Below, in pieces: positions 16,642-26,656 of a stretch of DNA of 34,162 nt. The translations under genes and the position numbers were made by a program. Position 1 is the stretch's first letter; every line of letters starts with the position of its first letter. The notes under the pieces are model-generated. The model worked only from the letters and a program-made list of their open reading frames with translations, was not told where the DNA came from and did not search any database. This DNA is from Acinetobacter sp. CFCC 10889 (GTDB taxonomy: Bacteria > Pseudomonadota > Gammaproteobacteria > Pseudomonadales > Moraxellaceae): contig NZ_LQXQ01000042.1 of assembly GCF_003268395.1 (NCBI RefSeq), forward strand, positions 1 through 34,162. The letters run 5' to 3'.

Positions 16642-17697
16642 TTATATTTTGCCTATAAACTGAGAGTGAACAATGCTATTAAAGCGTTCAAAAAACTGCC
16701 CATTCCAATAGGGATAATAAGGATATGGCGGATAGACAGCACTTATACGATCCAATCTTTGAATTTGATCTACACTTAATTCAAGTTGATTTGCTTGCAG
16801 ATTATCTTGTAATTGTTGCTGATTTCTTGCCCCGATCAAAACTGTTGCAACTGTAGGTCGTTTTAACAACCAATTTAAAGCAATTTGTGGTACAGAATAA
16901 CCTATTTCATCCGAAATTTGTTTTAAGACCTCAATAACTTGATACAAGTATTCCTCATTCACTGGTGGTGCAAATTGCGCTGTTTCATGTAGTCGGCTTT
17001 GTTTGGGTAATGGATTTTGGCGGTCAAATTTCCCCGTAAGTCTTCCCCATCCCAATGGACTCCACACTACTGCGCCAATTTTCTGATCGTCATTTAAAGG
17101 CATTAACTCCCATTCATAATCACGTCCAATCAAAGAATAATACACCTGATGCGCTGTAAATTTTTCATAACCATAACGATCCGCAATGGCTTGTGCTTTC
17201 ATCAACTGCCATCCCGCAAAGTTAGATGCACCAATATAGCGAACTTTGCCACTCTGAATTAATTGATCAAGCGATTTCATTAATTGTTCAAGTGATGTAA
17301 AACTATCAAACTGATGTAGTTGCAAAACGTCTATATAATCTGTATTTAAGCGTTTCAAAGACTGCTCAACAGCATGAATTAAATAATTTCTGCTAAATCC
17401 TACATGATTAACCTGTTCATCTGTTCGTATCGCCACCTTAGTTGAAATAATCACATCTTGACGTTGATTTGTTAGTGCTTTTCCTAACATCCGTTCAGAT
17501 TCTCCATCAGAATAGACATCGGCTGTATCAAAATAATTTATCCCTGCATCAAGACACGATGCAATCATTTGATTGGCTTCAGTCTGATCTGCCTGCCCCC
17601 ATGCAGAAAATAAAGGACCTTTTCCACCAAGTGTTCCTGCACCAAAACCTAATTCTGACACCTGTAAACCTGAATTTCCTAAAAAATTGTATTTCAC
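16642..17697 (-). CDS. Aldo/keto reductase
   Basis: NAD(P)H-dependent oxidoreductase of the (beta/alpha)8 aldo-keto reductase family. The catalytic tetrad is visible: Asp in FDTADVYSDG (with Tyr), Lys in ISTKVA and His in LQLHQFD. Later come IGASNFAGWQL, QVYYSL, WSPLGWGRLTGKF and the cofactor-binding LIGARNQQQLQDN. I place the start at GTG 17697 (MKYNFLGNSGLQVSELG); the frame extends four codons to TTG 17709, but neither has a clear ribosome-binding site. About 351 residues, close to the YajO/YdjG-like group. It is divergent from the LysR gene, with about 100 bp between starts, so it is the likely target of that regulator. Substrate unknown. Confidence 0.9.
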   Translation of the reverse strand: MKYNFLGNSGLQVSELGFGAGTLGGKGPLFSAWGQADQTEANQMIASCLDAGINYFDTADVYSDGESERMLGKALTNQRQDVIISTKVAIRTDEQVNHVGFSRNYLIHAVEQSLKRLNTDYIDVLQLHQFDSFTSLEQLMKSLDQLIQSGKVRYIGASNFAGWQLMKAQAIADRYGYEKFTAHQVYYSLIGRDYEWELMPLNDDQKIGAVVWSPLGWGRLTGKFDRQNPLPKQSRLHETAQFAPPVNEEYLYQVIEVLKQISDEIGYSVPQIALNWLLKRPTVATVLIGARNQQQLQDNLQANQLELSVDQIQRLDRISAVYPPYPYYPYWNGQFFERFNSIVHSQFIGKI

Positions 17698-17795
17698 CGC
17701 TATGCTCAAATCATAAAAGTGATGTACAAAATAACAATGTAGACTCAGCAGAAAAACTAGGATAATTCAAAAACACTTTTCTGATTTTATGGATA

Positions 17796-18698
17796 ATGAA
17801 TACTGAAGATTTTCAATTTTTCTTACGTGTTGCAAATTTAGGTTCGATAAGCCAAGCTGCAAAAGAAGCAAATATCGCTGTTTCAGTTGCAAGTCAAAAA
17901 ATTCGGCGATTAGAAACACAACTAAAACTTAGGCTATTTCATCGCACCACGAGAAAACTTAGCCTAACCGAAGAAGCAAAAATTCTTATTGAACAAGGGA
18001 CTCCCTTCATAAAAGGCTTGCAAACACTAGCTGAAAACCTTAAACACAATGATCAGCAATTGTCAGGCATTATCCACATGACTGCTTCAGCCATATTCGC
18101 TACACATGTGTTAATTCCAGCCATTGCCAAATTTATGAAGCAGCATCCTGAATTGAGGATTCATTTAGATTTAAATGATCAAAATATTAATTTAATTGAA
18201 CGTGGTATGAATCTGGCTATTCGTATTGGTCAATTACAAGACTCTTCGCTTGTCGCTAAAAGATTATGTAAAAATCCTCGTTTGCTCTGTGCTGCGCCTG
18301 AGTATATTGATAAATTTGGCACACCGACATCATTAGAAGACCTAAAACAACATCAATGTATAGTACAACATCACCAACATGGCATAAGTGATACATGGTT
18401 TTTTGAAGATATTGAAGGCAAACCACAATCCGTTGAAGTTTCTGGAAATTTTATAACTAATTCTGGAGAAGGTGTGCGTCAAGCTGCTTTAGCAGGTTTG
18501 GGCATTTCAAACCACTCTTTTTGGCATGTTCAAGAAGATTTAACACAGGGTAAACTGCTTCAAATTCTCCCAAACTATACTGTCAGAACAACTCAAATTT
18601 ATGCAGTTATACCTGATAAAAATTTTACTCCTTATAAAGTAAAACTGTTGATCGAATACTTAGAAGTTTATCTACAAAGTCATTTTCGATATAAATGA
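17796..18698 (+). CDS. LysR-family transcriptional regulator
   Basis: DNA-binding regulator of 300 residues. The N-terminal winged helix-turn-helix spans roughly residues 3-60 (FQFFLRVANLGSISQAAKEA, then VASQKIRRLETQL, LRLFHRTTRKLSLTEE). The effector domain follows from about residue 90 with the periplasmic-binding-protein-like fold (LRIHLDLND, GMNLAIRIG, LLCAAPEYI, GLGISNHSFW). The type resembles the large group of LysR proteins that control a divergent oxidoreductase, here the aldo/keto reductase. Its 3' end converges on the split LuxR-type gene with only 33 bp between them. Confidence 0.92.
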   Translation: MNTEDFQFFLRVANLGSISQAAKEANIAVSVASQKIRRLETQLKLRLFHRTTRKLSLTEEAKILIEQGTPFIKGLQTLAENLKHNDQQLSGIIHMTASAIFATHVLIPAIAKFMKQHPELRIHLDLNDQNINLIERGMNLAIRIGQLQDSSLVAKRLCKNPRLLCAAPEYIDKFGTPTSLEDLKQHQCIVQHHQHGISDTWFFEDIEGKPQSVEVSGNFITNSGEGVRQAALAGLGISNHSFWHVQEDLTQGKLLQILPNYTVRTTQIYAVIPDKNFTPYKVKLLIEYLEVYLQSHFRYK

Positions 18699-18731
18699 CA
18701 TACGCCCTCTTAATCACAATCATCAATTGAG

Positions 18732-19873
18732 TTAAACCTGCTCAAAATCACAACGGGCACACATCAATAACTGCATTAGTTCCGTCTGCGATGTACAGCC
18801 TGTTTTTGCAAAAATATTTTTAATGTACATCCTTGCAGTCCCATAAGTAATATTCATGTTTTCAGTAATTTGCTCCAATCTTTGCCCATTCACAAAGAGT
18901 TCACAAAATAAAAGTTCACGCTTTGCTAACTTATAGCGTTGTATAAGATATTCTTTCGCTAAACTTTGTAGTTGATTTATTTGACTAATAAAAATCATCA
19001 CTTTCTTTTGATGATTCAATGTATTTAAAGTTTTAAATGGCAAAACCGTTAATAATAAACTTTCCTCACTCGTATCATGCTTAATTGCTAATAATCCACT
19101 ATTCTTATTTAATAGATTAAAATCTTCACTTAAAGCATTATTAATTAAGTAGTTTAAATCCCCTTGATATTGCTTTAACGTTTTTAAATAGTTATTTTTA
19201 TCCAACTTTAATAAATCTGTATTCTCCAAAATTTTTTTCGCCAATGAGTTTGTATACTTTAATTGCATATCTTGATTAATTAACATTACACCAAATTTAA
19301 AATGATCTAAAATGTGATAAACATCATTTTTCTCATTTTCTAGCAAATTCATCTGTCGATAAATTTGTAAAGCACGACGAAATGCATTCCCAAACGTTGT
19401 AATACTTGAGCCTCTTGATCAGAATATTGCATTAACTGTGGAGCTCTATGTACAGCAAATACAGCCCAACTATAAATACTACGCTCTAATAATACTGCCG
19501 CAACATGTGTAATATTGGTTGGTTTTACGCATTTTTCATAAAATAAAAATTGGTCAGTTCCAGGCATATCTGCATAAGATGCAAATGAACTTAATAGTGT
19601 ATCTCCTAAAGATTTATCATTCCACTGAGGAGCATGTAAATGCATATCAATGACTTTAACTTTTTCATCTTGATAAACTTGCATACACTGCTGTGAAATA
19701 TTATGCGAAAACACAATATCATGTCCTGGACATAATTGATCAGTAATACTTAAAATAGCTGTAGTGCTTCCAGTCAATTTCACGACTTCTGCTAACACAT
19801 CATTCCAAATGTCTGGCTTTAAAGCAGCCTCATAAATTAACCCAATAATTTTATTTTCTTGTTCAGCTAACAT
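18732..19873 (-). pseudogene. LuxR-type regulator split by a one-base frameshift
   Basis: Two frames (19873-19349 and 19352-18732) overlap by ATGA. Together they form one regulator of about 380 residues like the next gene upstream: an N-terminal sensor region, a PAS-like middle (FGVMLINQDMQLKYTN) and a C-terminal LuxR helix-turn-helix (YKLAKRELLFCELFVNG, then GTARMYIKNIFAKTGC). Reading back from the second frame gives RRALQIYRQMNLLEN, which joins GMHF of the first frame if the coding-strand T run opposite 19380-19382 has four bases rather than three. So a one-base deletion is the simplest explanation. Alternatively the ATGA overlap lets two separate proteins be made by coupled translation. 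If the break is real, sensor and DNA-binding parts are uncoupled. Confidence 0.75.
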
Positions 19874-20231
19874 TCCCCATGCTCCCCAAACCGCCCTGAA
19901 TATAAGGGGTATGCTAAAGAAAGGTAGAGAAAATGGACATCACCATTTAGGGATGATTTTAAGATTTATTTAAGCAATAATGGGTATTTTACAAATACAA
20001 TGAATGAGAAAATCAAATGTATTCAAATCAAACTATTTTTATCTTGTAGCTAAAATAGCGCTTTTTTTCACCAAATACAATAAAAATTTACCATAAATTA
20101 TATCTAAGTTCATATTAATCTGAGATATTTCAGCTTAAATAATAATTTCAAGTATTTACTCAATCATAGTAACTTATTTTGATACATACACATACTCCCC
20201 ATTTGAGAGGGTACAGTAAAATTTATTGCTT
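19874..20231. other. Non-coding region between the two LuxR-type genes
   Basis: About 360 bp without a gene, AT-rich. C- and G-rich patches (CTCCCC with GGGGTA near 19891-19913, and CTCCCC with GAGGGTA near 20195-20213) recur at its two ends and could be related regulatory sites. No strong terminator seen. Confidence 0.35.
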
Positions 20232-21428
20232 TTATTTGTCTTTAAATTCAACACTGATTCTAATCAATGTTTTCATCAATTCAACTTGAGAATTACAATG
20301 CAATTTTATAAAAATATTTTTGATATATGTACGAATTGAAATCACTTTTAAATTTAAAGTTTGTGCAATTTTTTCTAAATTTTCACCGTTTAAAAAAAGC
20401 TCACACACATCTAACTCACGTTTAGTTAAATTAAACTGAGTGATTAAATAAGTACGAGGCAGCACATATTGCTGTGATTTTTTTAGATTTGGTATAACTG
20501 ATAATTGATCAACCACATTAAAAGTTAACATCACTAAAGGGCGTATACCAAAAAATGATTTTTCCTTATCCGACGCCAATAGATTAATTGTAAACTCAAT
20601 ATTAATTTTTTTATTTTTTGTTACATGAAAAATGATATTTCTAAAATCATCAATATTGTTATGCTTATATCTAAAAGCCGCCTCTATTTTATATAGAATA
20701 TTTAAAAACTTATTTCTTACTTCTTCAGGTAAAATAATTTCCTGATTAATATTTTGCACGATATTTTGAGTTTCAAAAAAATCTTTCATTTTTTGATTAT
20801 AATGTACAATTTGCCCAGATAAACTAAGCAACACAATAGGTTGACTTAAATGATTAATCAAATTATAACCAACAATATTATCTATGGATAACTCATATAA
20901 ATGTCGTTGTGCAATGATAATATTTCTTAAAGGCAATAATAATTGATCTAGAAATTCTAATTCCTGTTGGTTTAATGACTTTCTTTCCGTTGTTGTACTA
21001 ATACTCCAAAAAATACAGAAACTTTCATCCCAAATGAGTTCTTTACTTGCCACATATCGTAAGCCAATTGGTAATAAAATATCTTGATAAAGTTCTGATT
21101 TTTTTACAAACTCATCCCTTATATGTATATGACACTGATACCAGCCTTTACGGTTTGGATCTAAAAATTTCTCCCATCGTGGATCTGCATCTATAGGGTA
21201 TCTTAAATATTTTAATTCAGCATTTGCATAAACTTCAGGAGATAAGGGACCAACACCATGACTAAAAGAAATAATATTACGTTTAAAGTCTATTGCTTGA
21301 ATATGAATATAAGAAGCATCTAAAATTGTAATTATTCTTTTTGAAAAATTTATCCAACCATCTTTTCTTAATGGAATTTCATCAATTAAGTCACGTAATT
21401 CTTCGTAATATTTTTCAAATAATTTCAT
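20232..21428 (-). CDS. LuxR-type transcriptional regulator with N-terminal sensor and PAS-like region
   Basis: The 398-residue protein is architecturally the same as the split neighbour at 18732-19873. The N-terminal 170 residues look like a sensor domain with YIHIQAIDFKRN and ISFSHGVGPLSPEVY. A PAS-like region around residues 190-310 contains LINHLSQPIVLLSLSGQIVH. The C-terminal LuxR/FixJ helix-turn-helix (about residues 335-390) has FNLTKRELDVCELFLNGENL and VISIRTYIKNIFIKLHCNSQ. The two genes are probably an old tandem duplication. No ligand or target can be named. The protein is intact and begins at ATG 21428. Confidence 0.85.
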   Translation of the reverse strand: MKLFEKYYEELRDLIDEIPLRKDGWINFSKRIITILDASYIHIQAIDFKRNIISFSHGVGPLSPEVYANAELKYLRYPIDADPRWEKFLDPNRKGWYQCHIHIRDEFVKKSELYQDILLPIGLRYVASKELIWDESFCIFWSISTTTERKSLNQQELEFLDQLLLPLRNIIIAQRHLYELSIDNIVGYNLINHLSQPIVLLSLSGQIVHYNQKMKDFFETQNIVQNINQEIILPEEVRNKFLNILYKIEAAFRYKHNNIDDFRNIIFHVTKNKKINIEFTINLLASDKEKSFFGIRPLVMLTFNVVDQLSVIPNLKKSQQYVLPRTYLITQFNLTKRELDVCELFLNGENLEKIAQTLNLKVISIRTYIKNIFIKLHCNSQVELMKTLIRISVEFKDK

Positions 21429-21702
21429 TACATTTTATTTCTACAGCATCATCAGGCAAATATAATAGATCCTATCAATAATTACAATAACTATACACTA
21501 CAATACATTCAACACACTCAATTATTTAAAATCACTTAAAAATATATTATTTAATTAACATTTAATAAAATATATAAAATCATCTTATATAAATTAATAC
21601 CAAAATCAACACACTATTTTTAATTTGTGAATACCTAAAAATAGTTATTTTATATTTTTTTAAATTATGATTTTTCAATATGCTGTATAACAAAATTCGG
21701 AC
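21429..21702. other. AT-rich non-coding region upstream of the intact LuxR-type gene
   Basis: Very A+T-rich stretch carrying, presumably, the promoter of the minus-strand regulator. An 8-bp inverted repeat (CTATTTTT / AAAAATAG near 21612-21642) is visible. Nothing else recognised. Confidence 0.35.
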
Positions 21703-21728
21703 AAAAAAACCCTATCACATGGATAGGG
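21703..21728 (-). terminator. Terminator of glnS
   Basis: On the minus strand CCCTATC, loop CATGT, GATAGGG, followed by seven T. Canonical, 18 bp past the glnS stop. Confidence 0.92.
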
Positions 21729-21746
21729 CTGCTTATCTAGTATTAA

Positions 21747-23471
21747 TTATTTCCCAGGTTTAAAGCTATCTTTTAGATCCAAGATACGGTTAAACACAGG
21801 TTTTTCACTTGTATGATCATATTGATCTGCAACAAAATAGCCTTCACGTTCAAACTGGAAACGATCTTCAGGATTTGCCTGTGCCAATGCAGGCTCAATT
21901 ACTGCTTCAACAACGTTCAACGACTCAGGGTTCAAATGCTGTAAGAAATCATCATCTGCATCAGGTGCAGATTCATTGAATAAACGATCATAAACACGAA
22001 CTTCTGCTTTCACGCCTTTTATCGCAGATACCCAATGAATGACACCTTTCACTTTACGCCCTTCAGGATTTTTACCCAAAGTTTCAGGATCGATTGAACA
22101 TTTCAGCTCAATCACTTCGCCATTGGCATCTTTAATCACTTCATCGCACTTGATCACATAAGCATGACGTAAACGTACTTCACCCTCAGGAATCAAACGT
22201 TTAAAGCCTTTCGGTGCAATTTCTTCAAAGTCTTTACGGTCGATGTAAATTTCAGACGTTAACGGAATAATACGCTCGCCCATATCGACATTTGGATGAC
22301 GTGAATGAGTTAAGTCCATATCTGCAGGCAGATTGGTCAATGTCACTTTGAGTGGATTCAGCACTGCCATACCACGCGCAGCGGTATTTTCCAAAGATTG
22401 ACGAATACAGAACTCAAGCATTGCAACATCAACAATACTGCCATCGACTTTGGTTACACCCACACGCTTACAAAAATCACGTAAACCTTCAGGCGTGAAA
22501 CCACGGCGACGCATACCGACAACGGTTGGCATACGTGGATCGTTCCAACCATTGACATGATTGCCTTCAACCAATTTACGTAATTTACGTTTAGAGGTAA
22601 TAGTATAATCAATATTTAAACGTGAAGATTCATACTGACGTGGAACGCTTGGAGATTTCACTTTCTCAACCACCCAATCATAGAATGGGCGATGATCCAC
22701 AAACTCCAATGTACACAGTGAGTGGGTAACACCTTCAATCGCATCAGACAATGGGTGCGCATAGTCATACATTGGATAAATTTTCCAAGTATCACCTGTT
22801 TGATGATGTTCAGAATGCAAAATGCGGTACATGATCGGATCACGCATATGGACATTTGGCGATGTCATATCAATTTTGGCACGTAAAACAGCCTGACCCT
22901 CAGCAAAAGTACCATCACGCATTTGTTCAAAACGTGCTAAGTTTTCTGCAACCGTTGCATCACGTTGTGGTGAGTTTTTACCCGGTTCGATGAAGTTACC
23001 ACGGTTTAATTTTATTTCTTCAGGCGATTGTAAATCGACATAGGCATCACCTTGTTCGATCAGCTGAACTGCCCATGTGTACAATTGATCAAAATAGCTT
23101 GATGCATAACGTGTTTCGCCATTCCATTCAAAACCTAACCATTTCACATCGTTGGCAATACCATCGACATATTCTTGTTCTTCAGCATCAGGATTGGTAT
23201 CGTCAAAACGCAAGTTACATAAACCATCAAATTCTTGCGCAATGCCAAAGTTCAAGCAAATCGCTTTGACATGTCCGATATGTAAATAACCGTTTGGCTC
23301 AGGTGGAAAACGTGTGACAACCGTTTTGGTGCGTCCTGCTTCTAAATCGTCAGTAATCACTTGACGCACAAAGTCCAAACCTGCCTGTTGTTCTTGCTGC
23401 GCAGCATCGACAGGTGCAGTATTGGTTGTCGGGTTCTTTGGCAGTTCTGAAACAACATCATTTGGCTTCAT
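21747..23471 (-). CDS. glnS: Glutamine-tRNA ligase
   Basis: Class I aminoacyl-tRNA synthetase charging tRNA-Gln. HIGH signature at residues 64-67 in [15 protein letters not shown]; the KMSKS-type loop appears as [10 protein letters not shown]. GlnRS-specific segments include [35 protein letters not shown] (tRNA acceptor) and the C-terminal anticodon-binding beta-barrels ([24 protein letters not shown]). I start it at ATG 23471 (574 residues) because the N-terminal extension to 23537 has no family support. E. coli GlnRS has 554; the extra residues are a low-complexity N-terminal tail rich in Pro, Thr and Gln. Housekeeping gene, divergent from ppiB. Confidence 0.95.
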   Translation of the reverse strand: MKPNDVVSELPKNPTTNTAPVDAAQQEQQAGLDFVRQVITDDLEAGRTKTVVTRFPPEPNGYLHIGHVKAICLNFGIAQEFDGLCNLRFDDTNPDAEEQEYVDGIANDVKWLGFEWNGETRYASSYFDQLYTWAVQLIEQGDAYVDLQSPEEIKLNRGNFIEPGKNSPQRDATVAENLARFEQMRDGTFAEGQAVLRAKIDMTSPNVHMRDPIMYRILHSEHHQTGDTWKIYPMYDYAHPLSDAIEGVTHSLCTLEFVDHRPFYDWVVEKVKSPSVPRQYESSRLNIDYTITSKRKLRKLVEGNHVNGWNDPRMPTVVGMRRRGFTPEGLRDFCKRVGVTKVDGSIVDVAMLEFCIRQSLENTAARGMAVLNPLKVTLTNLPADMDLTHSRHPNVDMGERIIPLTSEIYIDRKDFEEIAPKGFKRLIPEGEVRLRHAYVIKCDEVIKDANGEVIELKCSIDPETLGKNPEGRKVKGVIHWVSAIKGVKAEVRVYDRLFNESAPDADDDFLQHLNPESLNVVEAVIEPALAQANPEDRFQFEREGYFVADQYDHTSEKPVFNRILDLKDSFKPGK

Positions 23472-23639
23472 AGTTGATAAATCACTTCTATAAGTTAAAA
23501 TAGGATAATAAAAACGCATTTCTGCGAATAGATACAAAAGAAATTCGCATTTTTGCTTGCCTTGTAGTTTACAGTTTGCTTATGCTTCTCTCAACCAAAA
23601 ACCCATGGCTTTTTTGAGTCATGATCAGGAGATTATAGA

Positions 23640-24149
23640 ATGAGTTTTCCTCAAGTCGAATTAAACACCAATAAAGGACGTATTGTTCTTGAACTAAATT
23701 CTGAAAAAGCGCCAAAAACTGTAGCTAACTTTTTAGAATACGTTCGTGATGGTTTCTATGACGGCGTAATTTTCCACCGTGTGATCGAAAACTTCATGGT
23801 ACAAGGTGGTGGCATGGATGAAAACTTCAAAGAAAAAGCCACTCGCGATTCTATTGAAAATGAAGCGGACAACGGTTTAAGCAATGACATCGGTACGATT
23901 GCAATGGCACGTACTCAAGCACCTCACTCTGCGTCTGCACAGTTCTTCATCAACGTTGCAAATAACTCTTTCCTTAACCATTCAGGTAAAACTGCACAAG
24001 GTTGGGGTTATGCTGTATTTGGTAAAGTGACTGAAGGCTTAGACGTTGTCAATGCAATCAAAGGCGTTCGTACAGGTAACCGTGGTTATCACGCTGATGT
24101 ACCTTTAGAAAATGTTGTGATTGAATCTGCAAAAATTATTGCTGAGTGA
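23640..24149 (+). CDS. ppiB: Peptidyl-prolyl cis-trans isomerase B (cyclophilin)
   Basis: Cytosolic cyclophilin of 169 residues that catalyses proline isomerisation during folding. Family segments: [18 protein letters not shown] with the catalytic Arg, the [20 protein letters not shown] region, [21 protein letters not shown]. There is no signal peptide, which separates it from the periplasmic PpiA. AGGAG lies 7-8 bases before ATG 23640. Length matches E. coli PpiB (164). The order glnS/ppiB/lpxH fits Acinetobacter as I recall it, except that a DUF4303-like gene and a repeat now lie between ppiB and lpxH. Confidence 0.95.
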   Translation: MSFPQVELNTNKGRIVLELNSEKAPKTVANFLEYVRDGFYDGVIFHRVIENFMVQGGGMDENFKEKATRDSIENEADNGLSNDIGTIAMARTQAPHSASAQFFINVANNSFLNHSGKTAQGWGYAVFGKVTEGLDVVNAIKGVRTGNRGYHADVPLENVVIESAKIIAE

Positions 24150-24154
24150 TTTTT

Positions 24155-24269
24155 AAATTCTCCCTGAGTAGCACTGCTACGCAAGTCCTTTAATAAAGGA
24201 AGGAGTAAAAGCCTAAATATAAATGGGTGGAAAGTCCCTCTTTAGTAAAGAGGGACTTAGGGAGATTTT
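24155..24269. repeat. Nested-hairpin intergenic repeat after ppiB
   Basis: An outer pairing (24155-24165 with 24259-24269, 10 of 11 bases) encloses three perfect hairpins: GTAGC-ACT-GCTAC (24168-24180), TCCTTT-AAT-AAAGGA (24186-24200) and the 12-bp AAGTCCCTCTTT-AGT-AAAGAGGGACTT (24232-24258). The cloverleaf-like design suggests a mobile, non-autonomous repeat or a structured RNA 3' end. It may also terminate ppiB. No coding capacity. Confidence 0.6.
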
Positions 24270-24349
24270 AAATCAAGGAGAATTTCTAAACTTTTACAGA
24301 TGATGAACATTTCACAACACTATCCATATTCCTTGAAGAGATCATCACC

Positions 24350-24964
24350 ATGCATTTTGATCGAGAAAAAATCAAAAAACAATTATTAGAATTCACCATT
24401 CAAGCTGTAGAAAAATTTTTAAAAGAACATCCTGAACTTGAGTTTTATGCATTCGCCTATGATTGTAATGCTGAATATGCAGAAGTCAATTTATGCTTAA
24501 ATACACAAGATCAATTCAAAAAAACCTTACATCAATACCAATCAAATGAATTTTCAGACAATTATCAAACAATTGAACAAATCAATACTTTAAAGTTCAA
24601 TACAGGTGATTGGAAATATCAATGTTTCGACACCATTTATATATTGGATGATCCACAACTGAATGATATTTATGGCGAACTCCCTGAAGATGATGGTCAA
24701 TCATGGCATGAGTTTGTCGAAAGTCTTATGCTACTCTTCAGTGAATCTTTACTTGAATTTACCCAAACTGATACATACAAAGCCATTCCAAAAACTCAGG
24801 ATTTTATTGCCTATGCGATTGATCATGATGAGGACTTTAATGATGCAATTACGCGTATGTTTAGCCTAACTAGCCATACTTTTGTTGATGCTCCGCTCAA
24901 ATATGCTGAACTCAATGATAAATTTAAAATGTATACTTCAATCACACCCAATGATGCGGATTAA
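24350..24964 (+). CDS. DUF4303-like protein of unknown function
   Basis: The 204-residue acidic protein (FYAFAYDCNAEYAEVNLCLN, then GDWKYQCFD, then SWHEFVESLMLLFSESLLEF) resembles the DUF4303 family, whose members are often found as orphan genes or near toxin-immunity loci. That assignment is by pattern memory and tentative. No signal peptide or membrane segment. It ends 13 bp before lpxH and may be co-transcribed with it. No toxin gene is adjacent, so an immunity role is not supported here. Confidence 0.65.
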   Translation: MHFDREKIKKQLLEFTIQAVEKFLKEHPELEFYAFAYDCNAEYAEVNLCLNTQDQFKKTLHQYQSNEFSDNYQTIEQINTLKFNTGDWKYQCFDTIYILDDPQLNDIYGELPEDDGQSWHEFVESLMLLFSESLLEFTQTDTYKAIPKTQDFIAYAIDHDEDFNDAITRMFSLTSHTFVDAPLKYAELNDKFKMYTSITPNDAD

Positions 24965-24977
24965 TTAAGCTCCAAAT

Positions 24978-25698
24978 ATGACCCATCTATTCATCGCCGA
25001 TTTACATTTGTCACCCGATCATCCTCGACTCGTTCAAGGGTTTTTAGCTTTATTGCAACAATATCAACAGCAACATACCCAACTGTATATTTTAGGTGAT
25101 TGGTTTAATGCTTGGATTGGTGATGATTATACTGCCCCATGGCTTGATGAAATTATTCAACATTTAAAACAATTTACCGATGCAGGCAATCAAATTTATT
25201 TTCAGGTGGGCAACCGTGATTTTGCTTTAGGTCAAAAATTTCTCAATCAATTTGGCGGTAAGCTTCTTCCTGAAACTTATACTTTAAATATTGATAATCA
25301 AACATTTAGAATCGAACATGGTGATGCACTGTGTACAGATGATGTGTCTTATCAACGCTTCCGTAAAATTATTCGTAACCCCATTATTTTAGGGCTAATT
25401 AAAAGCACCCCTTTGAGCTTTAGACAAAAACTTGCCAATGGTTTTCGTAAAAAAAAGTCGTGCAGCCAATCAAACCAAAAGCTATGCGATAATGGATGTC
25501 AATCAACAGGCGATTGAGCGTGCTTTAAATGATGTAGATGTATTGATTCATGGACATACTCATCGTCCTGAAATCCATGATGTACATGGAAAAAAACGGA
25601 TTGTGTTGGGCGATTGGCGTGCGGATCAGGCGCAAATTTTAGAGATAAATGAAAATAATTTCTCAATGGGGCTTTCTTTAAAAGTATGGAACTATTAA
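24978..25698 (+). pseudogene. lpxH: UDP-2,3-diacylglucosamine diphosphatase LpxH, frameshifted
   Basis: LpxH hydrolyses UDP-2,3-diacylglucosamine to lipid X in lipid A synthesis at the inner membrane. Metal ligands align with E. coli numbering: Asp8 and His10 (IADLHLS), Asp41 (LGDWF), Asn79 (GNRD), His114 (EHGD). The last two, in HGHTHRP, and the ending VLGDWRADQ are in the +1 frame. The frame changes at eight A (25449-25456); seven A would give FRKKSRAANQ and an uninterrupted protein of about 239 residues. As written, translation stops at 25517 after 179 residues without two metal ligands. Possible explanations: miscalled homopolymer, transcriptional slippage on the A run, or a true loss. 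A second copy of its 3' end lies 1.9 kb downstream. Confidence 0.88.
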
Positions 25699-25753
25699 GA
25701 TCAGTATAATAATTCACCAACACTATTAACCAATCATTTTAATTTTGATAACA

Positions 25754-26437
25754 ATGTATAAATATATTTTTTTAATATCGCTTTTTCTGTGCATAAGTTC
25801 TGTACAGGCGCAATCGACAGAAGATCATAAAAAACTTGTGGCGATGTTTAAACCTGATGTACTGAAATTGGATTTTTCAGATGGTTTGAGCTTGTCAGCT
25901 ATGGCTTTAATTACGTCAAAAAATGGTTATTATAAACTCTATTTTGATGACAATATTGATACGACACTCTCCATTCCACAATTGAACACTCAAATCAACT
26001 CATTGGATTTATTTAACCAATATATCAAAAAGTTTAATTTAAAATATAAATTTGAAAGAGATGATATCCTCAGAATCTACAAAGATGAAAATTATAGATC
26101 AACTACACCTTATTCAGTGAGCAGTATGTTTTTTGTAGGCCATGAAAAGTATGGCTGTTATGAAAAAAGCACTGCCATCATCGATCAATTTAATATGAAA
26201 TTATTTTCGCAGGATTCAGCAGATCGGGGAATCAATCGATATGGTCTGAATGCTCTCTTACTCAATGCTGCTTTTAATAAAATGCGGATTAATTTTAACT
26301 GTATTATGCAAGACAGCGGTCCCGAGTTCCTGCAACTGACGGTGACAGGCTTTAATTATCCTGAAATCATGGATTTATCATTATTACTGGAAGACGAGAT
26401 ACAGAAAATACAACTTCCTGATCAGCATTCAAAATAA
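25754..26437 (+). CDS. Secreted STN-like protein A
   Basis: Not recognised as a named family. From ATG 25754 (nine bases inside a TTG-started frame) the 227-residue product has a clear signal peptide, MYKYIFLISLFLCISSVQA, with cleavage before QSTED. Residues 55-115 (FDDNIDTTLSIPQLN, SLDLFNQYIKKFNLKYKFE, DDILRIYKDE) have the beta-alpha-beta-beta pattern of a secretin/TonB short N-terminal (STN) domain. The C-terminal half has two cysteines (GCYEKS, INFNCIM) that could pair in the periplasm. It lies directly after lpxH and is a distant structural sibling of the next gene. No secretin or TonB receptor is nearby, so the partner is unknown. Confidence 0.72.
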   Translation: MYKYIFLISLFLCISSVQAQSTEDHKKLVAMFKPDVLKLDFSDGLSLSAMALITSKNGYYKLYFDDNIDTTLSIPQLNTQINSLDLFNQYIKKFNLKYKFERDDILRIYKDENYRSTTPYSVSSMFFVGHEKYGCYEKSTAIIDQFNMKLFSQDSADRGINRYGLNALLLNAAFNKMRINFNCIMQDSGPEFLQLTVTGFNYPEIMDLSLLLEDEIQKIQLPDQHSK

Positions 26438-26656
26438 TGAATAATGATGTGTATTTGCAAAATCGGATACAAATCGCATTTAAACATGGATTGTGGCCGT
26501 TTATAAACTTTATGTTGACAGTAAAATCAGCATTTTTACAGGGTTGAATCCCTCCACTGCCATCTCAAAATGATCTCAAATAGCATTTCTACTTGATTTT
26601 AAATCATATTTTGCTCAATTAACGTTCATCTATAATTCATAAAATGACTTTTCAAT

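Noticed and set aside
25449..25457. Programmed -1 ribosomal frameshift in lpxH on an in-frame A AAA AAG heptamer
   Set aside because: The downstream LpxH sequence is in the +1 (equivalently -2) frame. A -1 shift would reach a stop after about a dozen codons, so the dnaX-like heptamer cannot rescue the protein.
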